A stretch of 38,079 nucleotides of DNA from an uncultured Anaerotignum sp. GTDB lineage: Bacteria; Bacillota; Clostridia; Lachnospirales; Anaerotignaceae. Shown here in pieces: positions 23,899-32,445 of this stretch (the stretch's first letter is position 1; every line of letters starts with the position of its first letter). The notes under the pieces were generated by a model that was not told where the DNA came from, searched no databases, and was given only the letters and a program-made list of their open reading frames with translations. The position numbers and the translations under genes were made by a program. The stretch lies in the NCBI RefSeq assembly GCF_905212195.1, contig NZ_CAJMDQ010000013.1, positions 1 to 38,079 of the forward strand, read 5' to 3'.

Positions 23899-23960
23899 CT
23901 GATATGATAGGATAGGAAAAGCCCGGAAAACGGGCAGAAATCGCATGTTGGAGGAAGAAA

Positions 23961-24923
23961 ATGAAAATTGGAAATGTAACATTGGACAACAATGTTTTTC
24001 TGGCGCCCATGGCTGGGGTCACAGACCTGCCTTTCCGTCTGCTCTGCAAGGAAATGGGCTGTGGTCTGGTTTATTCCGAAATGGTCAGCGCAAAAGGCAT
24101 TTTATATAACAACAAAAACACCACAGAACTGTTGCAGGTGGAGGAGGCAGAACGTCCCACAGCCATCCAGCTTTTTGGCTCTGACCCGAAAATTCTGGGG
24201 GAAATGGGCAAGAAAATCGAGCCTTATCCCTTTGACATCATTGATGTGAATATGGGCTGCCCTGCGCCGAAAATCGTCAAAAACGGGGAAGGCAGCGCCA
24301 TCACAAAGACACCGGAACTGGTGGGACAGATTGTAAAATCTCTGGTGGAAAGCCAGAATAAGCCTGTCACCATCAAATTCCGTAAAGGCTTTGACGACGA
24401 CCATATCAACGCTGTGGAAGTTGCGAAAATTGCCGAAGCCAACGGCGCGGCAGCGGTGGCAGTTCATGGACGCACCAGAGAGCAGTATTACAGCGGCAAA
24501 GCTGACTGGGATATCATCCGTCAGGTGAAAGAAGCCGTTTCCATTCCTGTTATTGGCAATGGGGATGTGTTTACACCACAGGATGCCAAAGCTCTGCTGG
24601 ACTATACAGGCTGTGATGCCATCATGGTGGGCAGAGGTGCTCAGGGGAACCCTTGGCTGTTCAAGCGTATCATTCATTATCTGGAAACAGGAGAGCTTCT
24701 GCCGGAGCCTACAGCGGAAGAGAGGGTGGAAAAAGCCCTGCGTCACGCACGTATGCTCATTGACTACAAAGGGGAGTATATCGGCGTGCGGGAAATGCGT
24801 AAGCACATGGCGTGGTATATGAAAGGACTGCCCGGCGCTTCTGAGCTCCGTGGCAAAATGAACTTCATGGAAAGTTATGAAGCCATGGAAGAACTGCTGC
24901 GGGCATATCTGGCAGGCAAATAA
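23961..24923 (+). CDS. dusB: tRNA-dihydrouridine synthase (DusB type)
   Basis: This 320-residue FMN enzyme reduces uridines in tRNA to dihydrouridine. The TIM barrel opens with NVFLAPMAGVTDLPFR (about 11-26), the catalytic Cys100 lies in DVNMGCPAPK, and AVHGRTREQYYSGKADW and GRGAQGNPWLF (phosphate-binding end) follow; a small helical domain closes the C-terminus. The start ATG is behind TGGAGGA. It is monocistronic with terminators on both sides. Length fits DusB. Confidence 0.95.
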   Translation: MKIGNVTLDNNVFLAPMAGVTDLPFRLLCKEMGCGLVYSEMVSAKGILYNNKNTTELLQVEEAERPTAIQLFGSDPKILGEMGKKIEPYPFDIIDVNMGCPAPKIVKNGEGSAITKTPELVGQIVKSLVESQNKPVTIKFRKGFDDDHINAVEVAKIAEANGAAAVAVHGRTREQYYSGKADWDIIRQVKEAVSIPVIGNGDVFTPQDAKALLDYTGCDAIMVGRGAQGNPWLFKRIIHYLETGELLPEPTAEERVEKALRHARMLIDYKGEYIGVREMRKHMAWYMKGLPGASELRGKMNFMESYEAMEELLRAYLAGK

Positions 24924-24942
24924 GCAGTATAAAAAGAAATAA

Positions 24943-24987
24943 GAAAAGACGTGGACAAGAGATTCCTCAAGTTCACGTCTTTTTTTG
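24943..24987 (+). terminator. Bidirectional rho-independent terminator
   Basis: AAAGACGTGGAC pairs with GTTCACGTCTTT (one G-T wobble) and T7 follows. On the minus strand a T-rich tract also follows, so it can serve the convergent ppk gene too. Confidence 0.8.
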
Positions 24988-25045
24988 GTATATACGGCAA
25001 TGCGCAGCGATGAAAACACATTGCCCGAAGATAGGGAGATGTTGT

Positions 25046-27157
25046 CTATTTGAAAATCCGATGGCGCAGACGGGCGAAAAAGCCTTCTTTCTGCGGCGGT
25101 TCGGATGGAGTTGTCGCTTGCTGCTGTGCCTGCTGCATCAAAAGCTGCTGGCTGTCAACGGCAGTGCCTGTAAAGGGTTTTTTGATGTATTCCCCGTCGG
25201 CACAGAGGATACGTGCTTTTACATTATCGGCCTTGGCTGCATCCATGACGTTGTGGATCTGTGCTTGGATGTCTGGGTCATAAACGGGTGCGGCTACTTC
25301 CACACGGCGTTCCGTATTTCTTGTCATGAAGTCGGCGGAGGAAATATACATTTTCTCGTTTTTGCCGCTGCCGAAGCAGTAGATACGGGAATGTTCCAGA
25401 TAACGTCCTACCACGTTGAACACACGGATGTTTTCTGTCATGCCGGGAACCTGAGGCAGTAAGCAGCAGATGCCGCGGATCATCATCTGAATCTGCACCC
25501 CTGCACAGGAGGCTTCTTTCAGCTTTTCGATGATGTCGATGTCCGTCAGGGAGTTGAGCTTCAGGAAAATGCGTCCGTCATTTCCTTTGGCGATTTCCTC
25601 GTCAATGAGGCGCATGACAGAGGTTTTCAGGCTCACAGGAGCAACCAGCAGGTATTTGTAGCTGCCCATGAGGTTGCCGATACCCATGTTCTGGAAGAAA
25701 ATATTGGCATCCTGACCGATTTCCTGATTGGCTGTCAGCAGAGAAAGGTCTGTGTACATTTCAGCGGTTTTCTCGTTGTAGTTGCCGGTGCCGATCTGGG
25801 TGATGTACTGGATTTCGCCACGTTCTTTTTTGGTGATGAGGCAGAGTTTGGAATGAACTTTGTAATCCTCGAAGCCGTAAATGATGGTACATCCGGCCTC
25901 CTCCAGACGTTCTGACCAGTCGATGTTGTTCTGTTCGTCAAAACGTGCCCGCAGTTCAATGAGAACGGTAACGTCCTTGCCGTTTTCCGCCGCGTTGCAG
26001 AGATATTCCACCAGTTTGGTCTTTCTAGCCAGACGGTAAATGGTAATTTTAATGGAAATGACCGTAGGGTCATTGGATGCTTCTTTGATCATTTGCAGGA
26101 AAGGCTCCATGCTTTCAAAGGGATAGGAAAGCAGGATGTCTTTTTTCTGCACCTGCCGCAGGATGCTTTCGTTTTTGTGGATGCGGGCAGGATACTGTGG
26201 TTTAAAAACAGGGTAGGTCAACGCTTTCCGCTTGGTGTCGGTGAGCTTATCCGCCAGGGAGAATACATATCCCATGGTCATAGGGGCGGATGTGGTGTAA
26301 ATCATGGCAGGCGTCAGTGTCAGATGTTCACACAGATAGGAGATGAAATGTTCGCTGATAGAATGGGAGATCTCCATACGCACAGGCGCCAGCCGCCGCC
26401 GCTGTCCCAGCACTTTCTTCATTTTTTTCCGAAAGTCGCTGCCTACGTCAAAGGCTTCATCGTCGGGGTTGATATCCGCGTTTCTGGTGATGCAGATACA
26501 AACCTTTTCATCGACGGTGTAGTTATCGAAAACTTGGTCCATAAATTCCAGTATGATGTCTTCCATACGGATGTAGCGCACGTCGATTCCCGGCAGGAAT
26601 AAAACTTCAGGCAGCGCCTGAGGCACAGGAATGACGGCAAAGACCTGCTTGTTTTTGAATTTCAGCATCGCGCATACATGGAGGACTTTGTTTTGCAGAT
26701 GTGGAAACGGATGGTGGGTATCCACAATCTGCGGAGATAAGATAGGCAAGACGGAAGATTTGAAATACTGCTTCACATATTTTTGTTCCACAGATTCCAA
26801 TTCTGTATAAGCAAGATGAGAAACGCCATGGGCGCGAAGCTGCAATTGAATACTGCCAAAGAGTTTATCCCGCTTTTCGCAAAGGGGACGCACAGCGCGG
26901 TAAATATGTTCCAGCTGTTCTTTGGGGGTCATGCCGGATTTGTTGTCGATGGCATGGGCTTTCACATGCATCATGTCAAAAAGGCTGCCCACACGGATCA
27001 TGAAAAACTCATCCAGGTTGCTGGTGAAGATGGAGATAAACTTTAATCTTTCCAGCAAAGGCAAGGTTTCATCCATGGCTTCACTAAGGACACGGTCGTT
27101 GAACCGCAGCCAGGAAAGTTCACGGTTTTGAGTGAACGGATATTTATTGGCGCCCAT
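25046..27157 (-). CDS. ppk: Polyphosphate kinase 1
   Basis: This 703-residue enzyme reversibly makes inorganic polyphosphate from ATP. The N-terminal domain opens NRELSWLRFNDRVLSEA. The two phospholipase-D-like catalytic domains carry the autophosphorylated His435 in VHSKLCLI and the second His589 in YLEHSRIYCFG. Arg/Lys residues binding phosphates (IYRLARKTK region) are present. The tail is Gln-rich and then basic. The start ATG has AGAGGGGGA upstream and overlaps the end of ppx by 14 bases, so ppx and ppk formed one operon. Because ppx is interrupted upstream, ppk has probably lost its original promoter. Confidence 0.97.
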   Translation of the reverse strand: MGANKYPFTQNRELSWLRFNDRVLSEAMDETLPLLERLKFISIFTSNLDEFFMIRVGSLFDMMHVKAHAIDNKSGMTPKEQLEHIYRAVRPLCEKRDKLFGSIQLQLRAHGVSHLAYTELESVEQKYVKQYFKSSVLPILSPQIVDTHHPFPHLQNKVLHVCAMLKFKNKQVFAVIPVPQALPEVLFLPGIDVRYIRMEDIILEFMDQVFDNYTVDEKVCICITRNADINPDDEAFDVGSDFRKKMKKVLGQRRRLAPVRMEISHSISEHFISYLCEHLTLTPAMIYTTSAPMTMGYVFSLADKLTDTKRKALTYPVFKPQYPARIHKNESILRQVQKKDILLSYPFESMEPFLQMIKEASNDPTVISIKITIYRLARKTKLVEYLCNAAENGKDVTVLIELRARFDEQNNIDWSERLEEAGCTIIYGFEDYKVHSKLCLITKKERGEIQYITQIGTGNYNEKTAEMYTDLSLLTANQEIGQDANIFFQNMGIGNLMGSYKYLLVAPVSLKTSVMRLIDEEIAKGNDGRIFLKLNSLTDIDIIEKLKEASCAGVQIQMMIRGICCLLPQVPGMTENIRVFNVVGRYLEHSRIYCFGSGKNEKMYISSADFMTRNTERRVEVAAPVYDPDIQAQIHNVMDAAKADNVKARILCADGEYIKKPFTGTAVDSQQLLMQQAQQQATTPSEPPQKEGFFARLRHRIFK

Positions 27158-27771
27158 GGATTTTCCCCCTCTGTTCTAACAAATAGTACAAATAACCTTC
27201 CCTTACACCATAGTTGATGGTGGTGATGCGGGAGATGTTGTAAAACTCAGCAATGGTATATAAAACTGTAATACCGGGCAGGAACGTATGGATACGGTCA
27301 GGCGCGGTTTTCAGCAGTTGTTTGATAAAAATATCGGGTGTATCACATGCACTGTCCAGAATAGCTTTCAGGCAGGCAGGATCGTAATAAGGGAGGGGCT
27401 GTTCCTTCTTCTTTTTGGAAACAGCCTGCACCATCTGCATTGCCGCACGGGCAGAACCGCCGATGGCGCACAGATCGGAAATCACCGTTTTCTGAGGCGG
27501 CAATTCCTGTAATTTTTTGCGCACTTCTTTCTGAATCTGCTGTAATTCGGATTTTTTCGCGATAAGGTGATTTTTTACATACTGCTGGTACAGATTCAAA
27601 GAGCCCATGGGCAGAGAAGTTGCCCGCTGGATGGCGTGATCCTGATAGAATACCAGCTCGGTACTGCCGCCGCCGATGTCGGTCAGCAGACCTTTGATCT
27701 CGGGGCTGGGCATGGAATAACGCTGGCTCAGATATCTCAGAGATGCGCCAAGCTCACCGTCCGGGCCCCCG
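27144..27771 (-). pseudogene. ppx: Exopolyphosphatase (Ppx/GppA), 3' remnant cut by element
   Basis: About 205 codons of a Ppx/GppA phosphatase remain. The open frame starts in ...GELGASLRYLSQRYSMP and continues into the ATP/polyP-binding motif LLTDIGGGSTELVF, then ends with the family C-terminus NYGVREGYLYYLL. An intact protein would have about 100-130 more residues at the N-terminus, including the first DxGSN-type motif. Upstream of about 27757-27771 the sequence becomes the end of the serine recombinase gene in another frame. The first available ATG (27713) has no ribosome site. The fragment is therefore probably non-functional; the missing half should lie beyond the right end of the element. 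Confidence 0.85.
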
Positions 27772-29235
27772 TATTGCAGTTTGCTGCGATTCTTCTACGT
27801 CGAAGCGGTACACCACCTTCATGCTCAGCGAGGCTTTATCAAATATACAGCTCTCAATCACTGAGCGCATGGCTGTATTAATCTGTTTCGCTTCAGCTGA
27901 TATTGAACTGAGGTCTGATAATGCGTTTGACGCATCGTCAATTGTGGCCTGCCTTCCGACTTTAACACCGACTGAGGTGGGCTTCAGCTCGGCCTCCGCC
28001 CTCCTCAGGGCGGCCTCCAACTCCTTATTGGCTGCTGAGAATGCTGACAGTTCAATGTCTCCTTCCAGGTACGCCTCTAACAGCCTGGATTTCCTCACAG
28101 ACAATTTGTGAACCGCATCATTCGCGCGCGCGATGTCGTCTGCCTGAGTATTACGCGGGGTGCAATCAAAGCTCAAAGTGTCAGACTCTGAGCAATCCAG
28201 CTTAAAACGTGAAAAAAGCGCGTTTTCAAGCAGATCAGCTCGTATGTGCTGCGAATATCGGCAGCGTCCGCGCGAGTAGTTGTTGCACTTGTAATAGCCT
28301 GGCTTTGAAAAAATCAATGTTGCTCCACAGGCGCTGCACCTTACAAGCCCGGATATCCAGCATTTTAGTTCACCTGTGGAACATGTGCGGCCCATCTGCT
28401 TCGTTTTTGCTCGATTCAGTATGCTCTGAACCGTCCAAAATGTTTCGTCGCTAATGATGGGTTTGTGTCCGCCGTCAGAAACAATTATGTTTGCATTTGA
28501 AAAATCCCGTCTGGTGTGCCCGGAGGGATTCCAGCGCAGCTTGCCGATATAGACAGGATTTCGGAGTATGTATTCCACCGTTCGGCTTTCAAACTTGTTG
28601 CCGCGATGCGTCCTGACTCCCAAATCGTTCAGCTCCCTTGCAATGGCATATGTGCCGGAGCCAGAGATAAAGGCCTCGAATATTCTTTGTACATATTCAG
28701 CCTCGTCTGCCTTAGGAAACAACACTCCTTCGCGTACCTCATAGCCGAAGGACGCTGAACACTGGAGCTTGCCATGCTCGGCATTTACCCGCATGCTCCT
28801 TTTAACCTCCTGGCTCAGACGAATTGAGTAGAACTCATCCATCCACTCTATTATGCGCTCGATAAGGCTGCCAAAAGGTCCCTCAATCAGCGGCTCAGTC
28901 ACGCTTATGACGTCTATGCCGCAGCGTGTTCTCAGTATGGACTTATAAAATATGCTCTCCTCCTGGTTGCGCGCAAATCTTGAGTATTTCCACAGAAGTA
29001 TGACCGAAAATGGGCAGCCGTTTGACTTCGCGGCTGCCATCATACGCATGAACTCCGGACGGTTTTCAGCACGTTTTCCTGAAATGCCCGTGTCAATGTA
29101 AATGCTGTCATTAAGCAGCTCAATGCTTTCACGTGCCGCAAATTTACGTATCTCCTCCAGCTGACTCTCCGGCGAAAGTTCTGCTTGTTCGTCGGTCGAA
29201 ACTCTTATATACGCAGCAGCGCGGCGAACCTCCAC
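27754..29235 (-). CDS. Large serine recombinase (integrase)
   Basis: This 493-residue site-specific recombinase has the resolvase catalytic domain at about 5-150 with YIRVSTDEQ (nucleophile Ser13) and LLWKYSRFARN. The 'recombinase' DNA-binding domain follows (about 165-280; AYAIARELN-like start and LRNPVYIGKLRW). Then come a zinc beta-ribbon (VRCSACGATLIF ... YYKCNNY ... RCRY), a coiled-coil stretch (about 385-445) and a short beta tail. The start is GTG at 29235, chosen because GGAGGTGA sits just before it and the domain starts there; a longer open frame upstream is not domain-like. It is the outermost gene, ending exactly at the ppx junction, as integrases of such elements do. Confidence 0.93.
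   Translation of the reverse strand: MEVRRAAAYIRVSTDEQAELSPESQLEEIRKFAARESIELLNDSIYIDTGISGKRAENRPEFMRMMAAAKSNGCPFSVILLWKYSRFARNQEESIFYKSILRTRCGIDVISVTEPLIEGPFGSLIERIIEWMDEFYSIRLSQEVKRSMRVNAEHGKLQCSASFGYEVREGVLFPKADEAEYVQRIFEAFISGSGTYAIARELNDLGVRTHRGNKFESRTVEYILRNPVYIGKLRWNPSGHTRRDFSNANIIVSDGGHKPIISDETFWTVQSILNRAKTKQMGRTCSTGELKCWISGLVRCSACGATLIFSKPGYYKCNNYSRGRCRYSQHIRADLLENALFSRFKLDCSESDTLSFDCTPRNTQADDIARANDAVHKLSVRKSRLLEAYLEGDIELSAFSAANKELEAALRRAEAELKPTSVGVKVGRQATIDDASNALSDLSSISAEAKQINTAMRSVIESCIFDKASLSMKVVYRFDVEESQQTAIRGPGR
27757..27771. other. Probable left attachment site (attL) region
   Basis: Within these bases the ppx frame stops matching its family and the recombinase C-terminal codons begin. 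The recombinase stop codon (27754-27756) lies in ppx-derived sequence. A GGGCCC palindrome is at 27763-27768. Large serine recombinases leave half-sites of this kind. The exact crossover dinucleotide cannot be set without the right end or an empty site. Confidence 0.6.
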
Positions 29236-29300
29236 GCACTCACCTCCATATACTGCCGGTCTATAGAATCCTATTCTGGTATATGTGGTTTGAGCAGCAG

Positions 29301-29318
29301 AAGTATTTGCAAATACTT
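29301..29318. promoter_or_regulatory. Perfect 18-base palindromic operator
   Basis: AAGTATTTGCAAATACTT is perfectly symmetrical and overlaps the first two bases of the -35 (TTGACG, 29317-29322) of the kinase gene. The same TTTGCAAA core recurs before the ABC transporter operon, so I infer it is bound by the DeoR-type regulator encoded downstream. It may also affect the divergent recombinase gene. Confidence 0.7.
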
Positions 29319-29345
29319 GACGGAAAATAAAAATAGTTGTAGAAT
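29317..29345 (+). promoter_or_regulatory. Promoter of APH-fold kinase gene
   Basis: TTGACG (29317-29322), 17 bases, TAGAAT (29340-29345), 40 bases before the kinase start. Confidence 0.75.
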
Positions 29346-29384
29346 ACAAGCAAGAACGTGAAAAATATTGAAAGAGGCGGGTAT

Positions 29385-30233
29385 ATGGAAACATTTGAGA
29401 GAAACACTACCGGCTTTACCGCCGATGTAGAGCTTTACGATGATGACAACATAATTAAGATATACCGTGACTATGTACCGCAGGAGGACATAGACAGGGA
29501 AATACTCTGTACACGTGTTGTACAGAACTGCGGTTTACTTGTTCCTGAGTACAGGGGCTATATTGCGGATTACCAAGGCAAGCGCGCCATGCTACAGGAG
29601 TATATCAGCGGCGAGAGCATGATGAAGCTGTTGATAACCGGTCAGGTTGAGCCAGAGGAAGTGGCTGCGGGTTTTGCAAAAATACACTATGACATGCATC
29701 AGTGCACAGCGGACGGGCTTGAAGACAGTAAGGTTAGATATGAGCGGCTGCTTAAGCTGTCTGAGTATAATTTGGGCTCAGATCTTACCAACAGGATGCT
29801 CCGTCTGCTTGAGACGCTGCCGGACGACAACAAGCTCTGTCACAATGACTACCATCCGGGAAATCTGCTTTCCAATGCCAAAGGTATGGTTACGATCGAT
29901 TGGAGCGATGCCAGCTCGGGTGACCCATTTGCCGACGTAGCGAGAACCATACAGATGTTTGACTTTGGCGGTAACGCACAGCCCGGCAAGGTGGACCCTG
30001 AACGTGCAGCAGTGATGCAGAAAGCTCGTGGAAATATAAGGCGCTTTGTGAGAGCCTATGAACGTGACTATGCCGAACTGTGTGGAATGAGCGTTGAGGA
30101 ACTCAGGGAGACCTGCGGCGGGTGGATGGTAGTTGTACCCGCTTCACGATTCAACATCGAGTGGGATGTCAACAAACCGGCACTTCTTAAGCTGTTCTAC
30201 GAGTATTTTGCGTTGCATCCGCTCAAAAGTTGA
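29385..30233 (+). CDS. APH/choline-kinase-fold phosphotransferase
   Basis: This 282-residue small-molecule kinase has the aminoglycoside-phosphotransferase fold. The catalytic loop HNDYHPGNLL (153-162, Asp155) and metal-binding IDWSDASSGDP (171-181, Asp172) are intact; the N-terminal lobe has IIKIYRDY (Lys25) and MLQEYISG (hinge). The start is ATG 29385, with GAGGCGGG upstream. The family covers kinases for sugars, methylthioribose, choline, homoserine and antibiotics. In this setting (sugar importer, DeoC-like aldolase, operator-controlled promoter) a kinase for the imported sugar or its derivative is more likely than resistance. That substrate assignment is inference. Confidence 0.85.
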   Translation: METFERNTTGFTADVELYDDDNIIKIYRDYVPQEDIDREILCTRVVQNCGLLVPEYRGYIADYQGKRAMLQEYISGESMMKLLITGQVEPEEVAAGFAKIHYDMHQCTADGLEDSKVRYERLLKLSEYNLGSDLTNRMLRLLETLPDDNKLCHNDYHPGNLLSNAKGMVTIDWSDASSGDPFADVARTIQMFDFGGNAQPGKVDPERAAVMQKARGNIRRFVRAYERDYAELCGMSVEELRETCGGWMVVVPASRFNIEWDVNKPALLKLFYEYFALHPLKS

Positions 30234-30307
30234 CAATTTCTGTGGACATTTTCAAAAAACCGTAGTAGTTTTTTAAGTACACAAAAATGTGGAGGGGGGG
30301 GCACAGG

Positions 30308-31063
30308 GTGCTTGCTTCAGAAAGAACGCGATACATTATTTCACAGCTTAATGAAAAGGGAATAATTAACCTTAAGGATGTTGCCAAGGAGTTGGGGATC
30401 TCTGAAGCAACTGTGAGGCGCGACTTTGAGAAACTCGAGAACGAGGGCAGGCTCAAGCGTGTTACAGGAGGCGCAAAGCTTACCGAGTCAACTAACGACT
30501 TCAGTAATAACGCTGAACTTACCATGCGTTCAAAAAAGTCTCTAAACTATGATGGCAAACTTCGAGTTGCAAAAAAGGCCTGTGAGTACATTCAGGACGG
30601 AGAGTGCATTTTCGTTGACGGCGGCACCAGTGCGGCCGCACTCGCAAAATTTCTCGAAAAACGAGCTGTAAAGATAGTCACACACAGTGAGCTTTTTGTT
30701 CGCTCAATGAATAATCCGGCAGCCGAGATAGTACTGATTGGTGGAACATATCTTACTCACTACGCTATGAGCGTAGGTACGCTGACCCAGCAGGCTTTGT
30801 CCCAGTTTCACTTTGACCGTGTTTTTATCAGCTGCACCTGCGCCGATTTGGAAGAAGGACTGGCTTACACGAACGAGCTTGACACACTGGCCATCAAAAA
30901 TGTTGCAAGGCAAAATGGCGACCATAGTTACCTGCTTCTTGACTCAGGCAAGATAAACAGACGCAGTTTTTGCAAACTTGATTCTCTGAGCAACTTTGAG
31001 CAAGTTTTCTGTGACGACTGCCCAAAACTGAGCAATGCGCCAGACAATTTTATAATAGTATAA
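30308..31063 (+). CDS. DeoR/GlpR-family transcriptional regulator
   Basis: This 251-residue repressor-type protein has a DeoR winged helix at about 5-55 (NLKDVAKELGISEATVRRDFEKLENEGRLKRV TGG in segments) and a sugar-phosphate-sensing DeoR C-terminal domain (about 75-230; CIFVDGGTSAAALAKFL, VLIGGTY, DRVFISCTCADLEEGL). The GTG at 30308 is chosen because it gives the family start (LASERTRYIISQL) with GGAGG upstream, though spacing is rather long; an ATG at 30287 is possible. It lies between the kinase and the transporter operon and probably represses both until a phosphorylated substrate appears. Confidence 0.9.
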   Translation: MLASERTRYIISQLNEKGIINLKDVAKELGISEATVRRDFEKLENEGRLKRVTGGAKLTESTNDFSNNAELTMRSKKSLNYDGKLRVAKKACEYIQDGECIFVDGGTSAAALAKFLEKRAVKIVTHSELFVRSMNNPAAEIVLIGGTYLTHYAMSVGTLTQQALSQFHFDRVFISCTCADLEEGLAYTNELDTLAIKNVARQNGDHSYLLLDSGKINRRSFCKLDSLSNFEQVFCDDCPKLSNAPDNFIIV

Positions 31064-31080
31064 GGGCAGTACAACAATAA

Positions 31081-31129
31081 AAGGACAGGCAGTGCAATAT
31101 TGCACTGCCTGTCCTTCTTTTGCATTTTT
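31081..31129 (+). terminator. Rho-independent terminator, 36-base perfect palindrome
   Basis: Bases 31081-31116 form a perfect inverted repeat (half-site AAGGACAGGCAGTGCAAT) followed by CTTTTGCATTTTT. It ends the regulator gene and insulates the transporter promoter. Confidence 0.85.
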
Positions 31130-31210
31130 AAATAACAATAGGAAATATTACCATATTACATCGCTAAACATTAGAATTTTAAGAATAAAATCTGTTGAAT
31201 TATCACAAAA

Positions 31211-31311
31211 TTGCAAATACGGCGCAAAGAATCGCAAATAATTGTTGATAATTGCAAATATCTTAGGTATTATGTCGTTAACGAGCAAACCTTGCAAAAG
31301 CATTTTGCAAG
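31211..31311 (+). promoter_or_regulatory. Operator cluster before ABC transporter operon
   Basis: TTGCAAATA occurs at 31211-31219 and 31252-31260 (the second between -35 and -10), CGCAAATA occurs near 31233, and an inverted repeat CTTGCAAAA-GC-ATTTTGCAAG spans about 31291-31311 just after the expected start. All share the core of the palindrome at 29301-29318. This looks like multi-site repression by the element's DeoR protein; inference. Confidence 0.6.
31245..31273 (+). promoter_or_regulatory. Promoter of ABC transporter / catabolic operon
   Basis: TTGATA (31245-31250), 17 bases, TATTAT (31268-31273). The leader is about 80 bases to the binding-protein gene. The gap 31064-31360 otherwise holds the preceding terminator and AT-rich sequence. 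Confidence 0.7.
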
Positions 31312-31360
31312 TATTTGAAACCCAATGGAGAGAAAATATTAAAAACAGGAGGACGACTAA

Positions 31361-32389
31361 ATGAAAAGAAAACTGTCAATGCTGCTCGCTATCGCCATGC
31401 TGTTCTGCTTTGTGCTTTCCGGATGCGGAGAGCAAGCTGAGGATCCTGTAGATAGCAGCGCACCGTCTGAATCCGGAGATGCCGCCGATGGCAGCTTCAA
31501 GATCGGCTACATAACCTCCGACCCGTCCGACGGCTTCTGGAAAGAGGTCCTTGAGAGCTTCACCGCCGCCTGCGAAGAGCAGGGTGTCGAGATGATCTAT
31601 CAGATCGCCGAGGACAGCGCCGGCATGCGTTCGGCTTATGACTCCCTCATAACCCAGCAGGTTGACATCATTGTTGACGGCTACTCCATCGAGGAAGTTG
31701 CAAACGCCTACGCTGAAGAGGCTGTCGAGTCCGGAATGCCCTTCATGGCCGTTGCGTTCAACTGCCCCGTCGAAGGTGCTTACAGCTACGGCACTTCCAA
31801 TGACGGCCTGGGCGAGTTCTTCGGGAACTTCGCTGCCGAGGCAGTACAGGAAGAGTGGGGCGGCAAGATTGACCTCATCGTCACTGCCAACGCCTATAAC
31901 GCCGTTCCTGCCATGGCCTCCCGCACCGACAACGCTGTGACCACCCTTATGAACACTCCGGGCTATGAGTACCTTGCCGACGTTGAGTGGGTTAAGATTG
32001 ACACCGGTCTGGACACCAGCACAATAGGCGCAAATACTGCCAGTATGCTTACCTCTCACCCCGATGCGCAGAATATCCTCTACATCACCTGCACCGATAC
32101 CTTCGCCCCAGTCATTGTGAACGCCTGCGCCGACGCCGGTTTCTCCGACAAGGTCATGCTGCTTTCCTGCGACTGCACCGAGACCTTCATTAACCACATC
32201 AAGCAGTATGCCGACTCCGGAGAGTACAGCACCTGGTACGGCTCTATTGACCTTCAGACCTCTACCTATGGGTACAAGCTCCTCGACAAGGTCAATGCCA
32301 TCATGGCCGGCGAAAATCCTGAGGCCTTCACGGAGCACAGCGGCGTCATGGTCACTGCGGCCAACGTGTACGAATACTACCCCGACTAA
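31361..32389 (+). CDS. Sugar ABC transporter substrate-binding lipoprotein
   Basis: This 342-residue lipoprotein has a signal ending VLSGC (Cys22), a Ser/Asp-rich linker, then a periplasmic-binding-protein type 1 fold (RbsB group) starting GSFKIGYITSDPSDGFW. The order beta-alpha with QQVDIIVDGYSIEEVA and the second lobe ILYITCTDTFAPVIV fits pentose or hexose binding proteins. Unusually many Cys and aromatic residues lie in the likely ligand region. The start ATG has AGGAGG upstream. It is first in the transporter operon; a 56-base gap precedes the ATPase gene. The ligand is unknown. Confidence 0.93.
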   Translation: MKRKLSMLLAIAMLFCFVLSGCGEQAEDPVDSSAPSESGDAADGSFKIGYITSDPSDGFWKEVLESFTAACEEQGVEMIYQIAEDSAGMRSAYDSLITQQVDIIVDGYSIEEVANAYAEEAVESGMPFMAVAFNCPVEGAYSYGTSNDGLGEFFGNFAAEAVQEEWGGKIDLIVTANAYNAVPAMASRTDNAVTTLMNTPGYEYLADVEWVKIDTGLDTSTIGANTASMLTSHPDAQNILYITCTDTFAPVIVNACADAGFSDKVMLLSCDCTETFINHIKQYADSGEYSTWYGSIDLQTSTYGYKLLDKVNAIMAGENPEAFTEHSGVMVTAANVYEYYPD

Positions 32390-32445
32390 TCACGACAAAT
32401 CAATAACCACCATATAACTACAGCAAACTTGGAGGTGTTGCAATA

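Noticed and set aside
27144..27713. A short intact exopolyphosphatase starting at the ATG at 27713
   Set aside because: There is no ribosome site, and family similarity continues upstream of this ATG to the recombinase junction, so it is the remnant of a longer gene.
29385..30233. Reading the APH-fold kinase as an antibiotic resistance gene
   Set aside because: The fold is shared by many metabolite kinases. The gene is controlled by the same operator type as a sugar importer, and I see no specific aminoglycoside or macrolide kinase signature.
31201..31320. CRISPR-like repeats
   Set aside because: The repeated TTGCAAATA units are short, irregularly spaced and in both orientations around a promoter, which fits operators rather than a repeat-spacer array.
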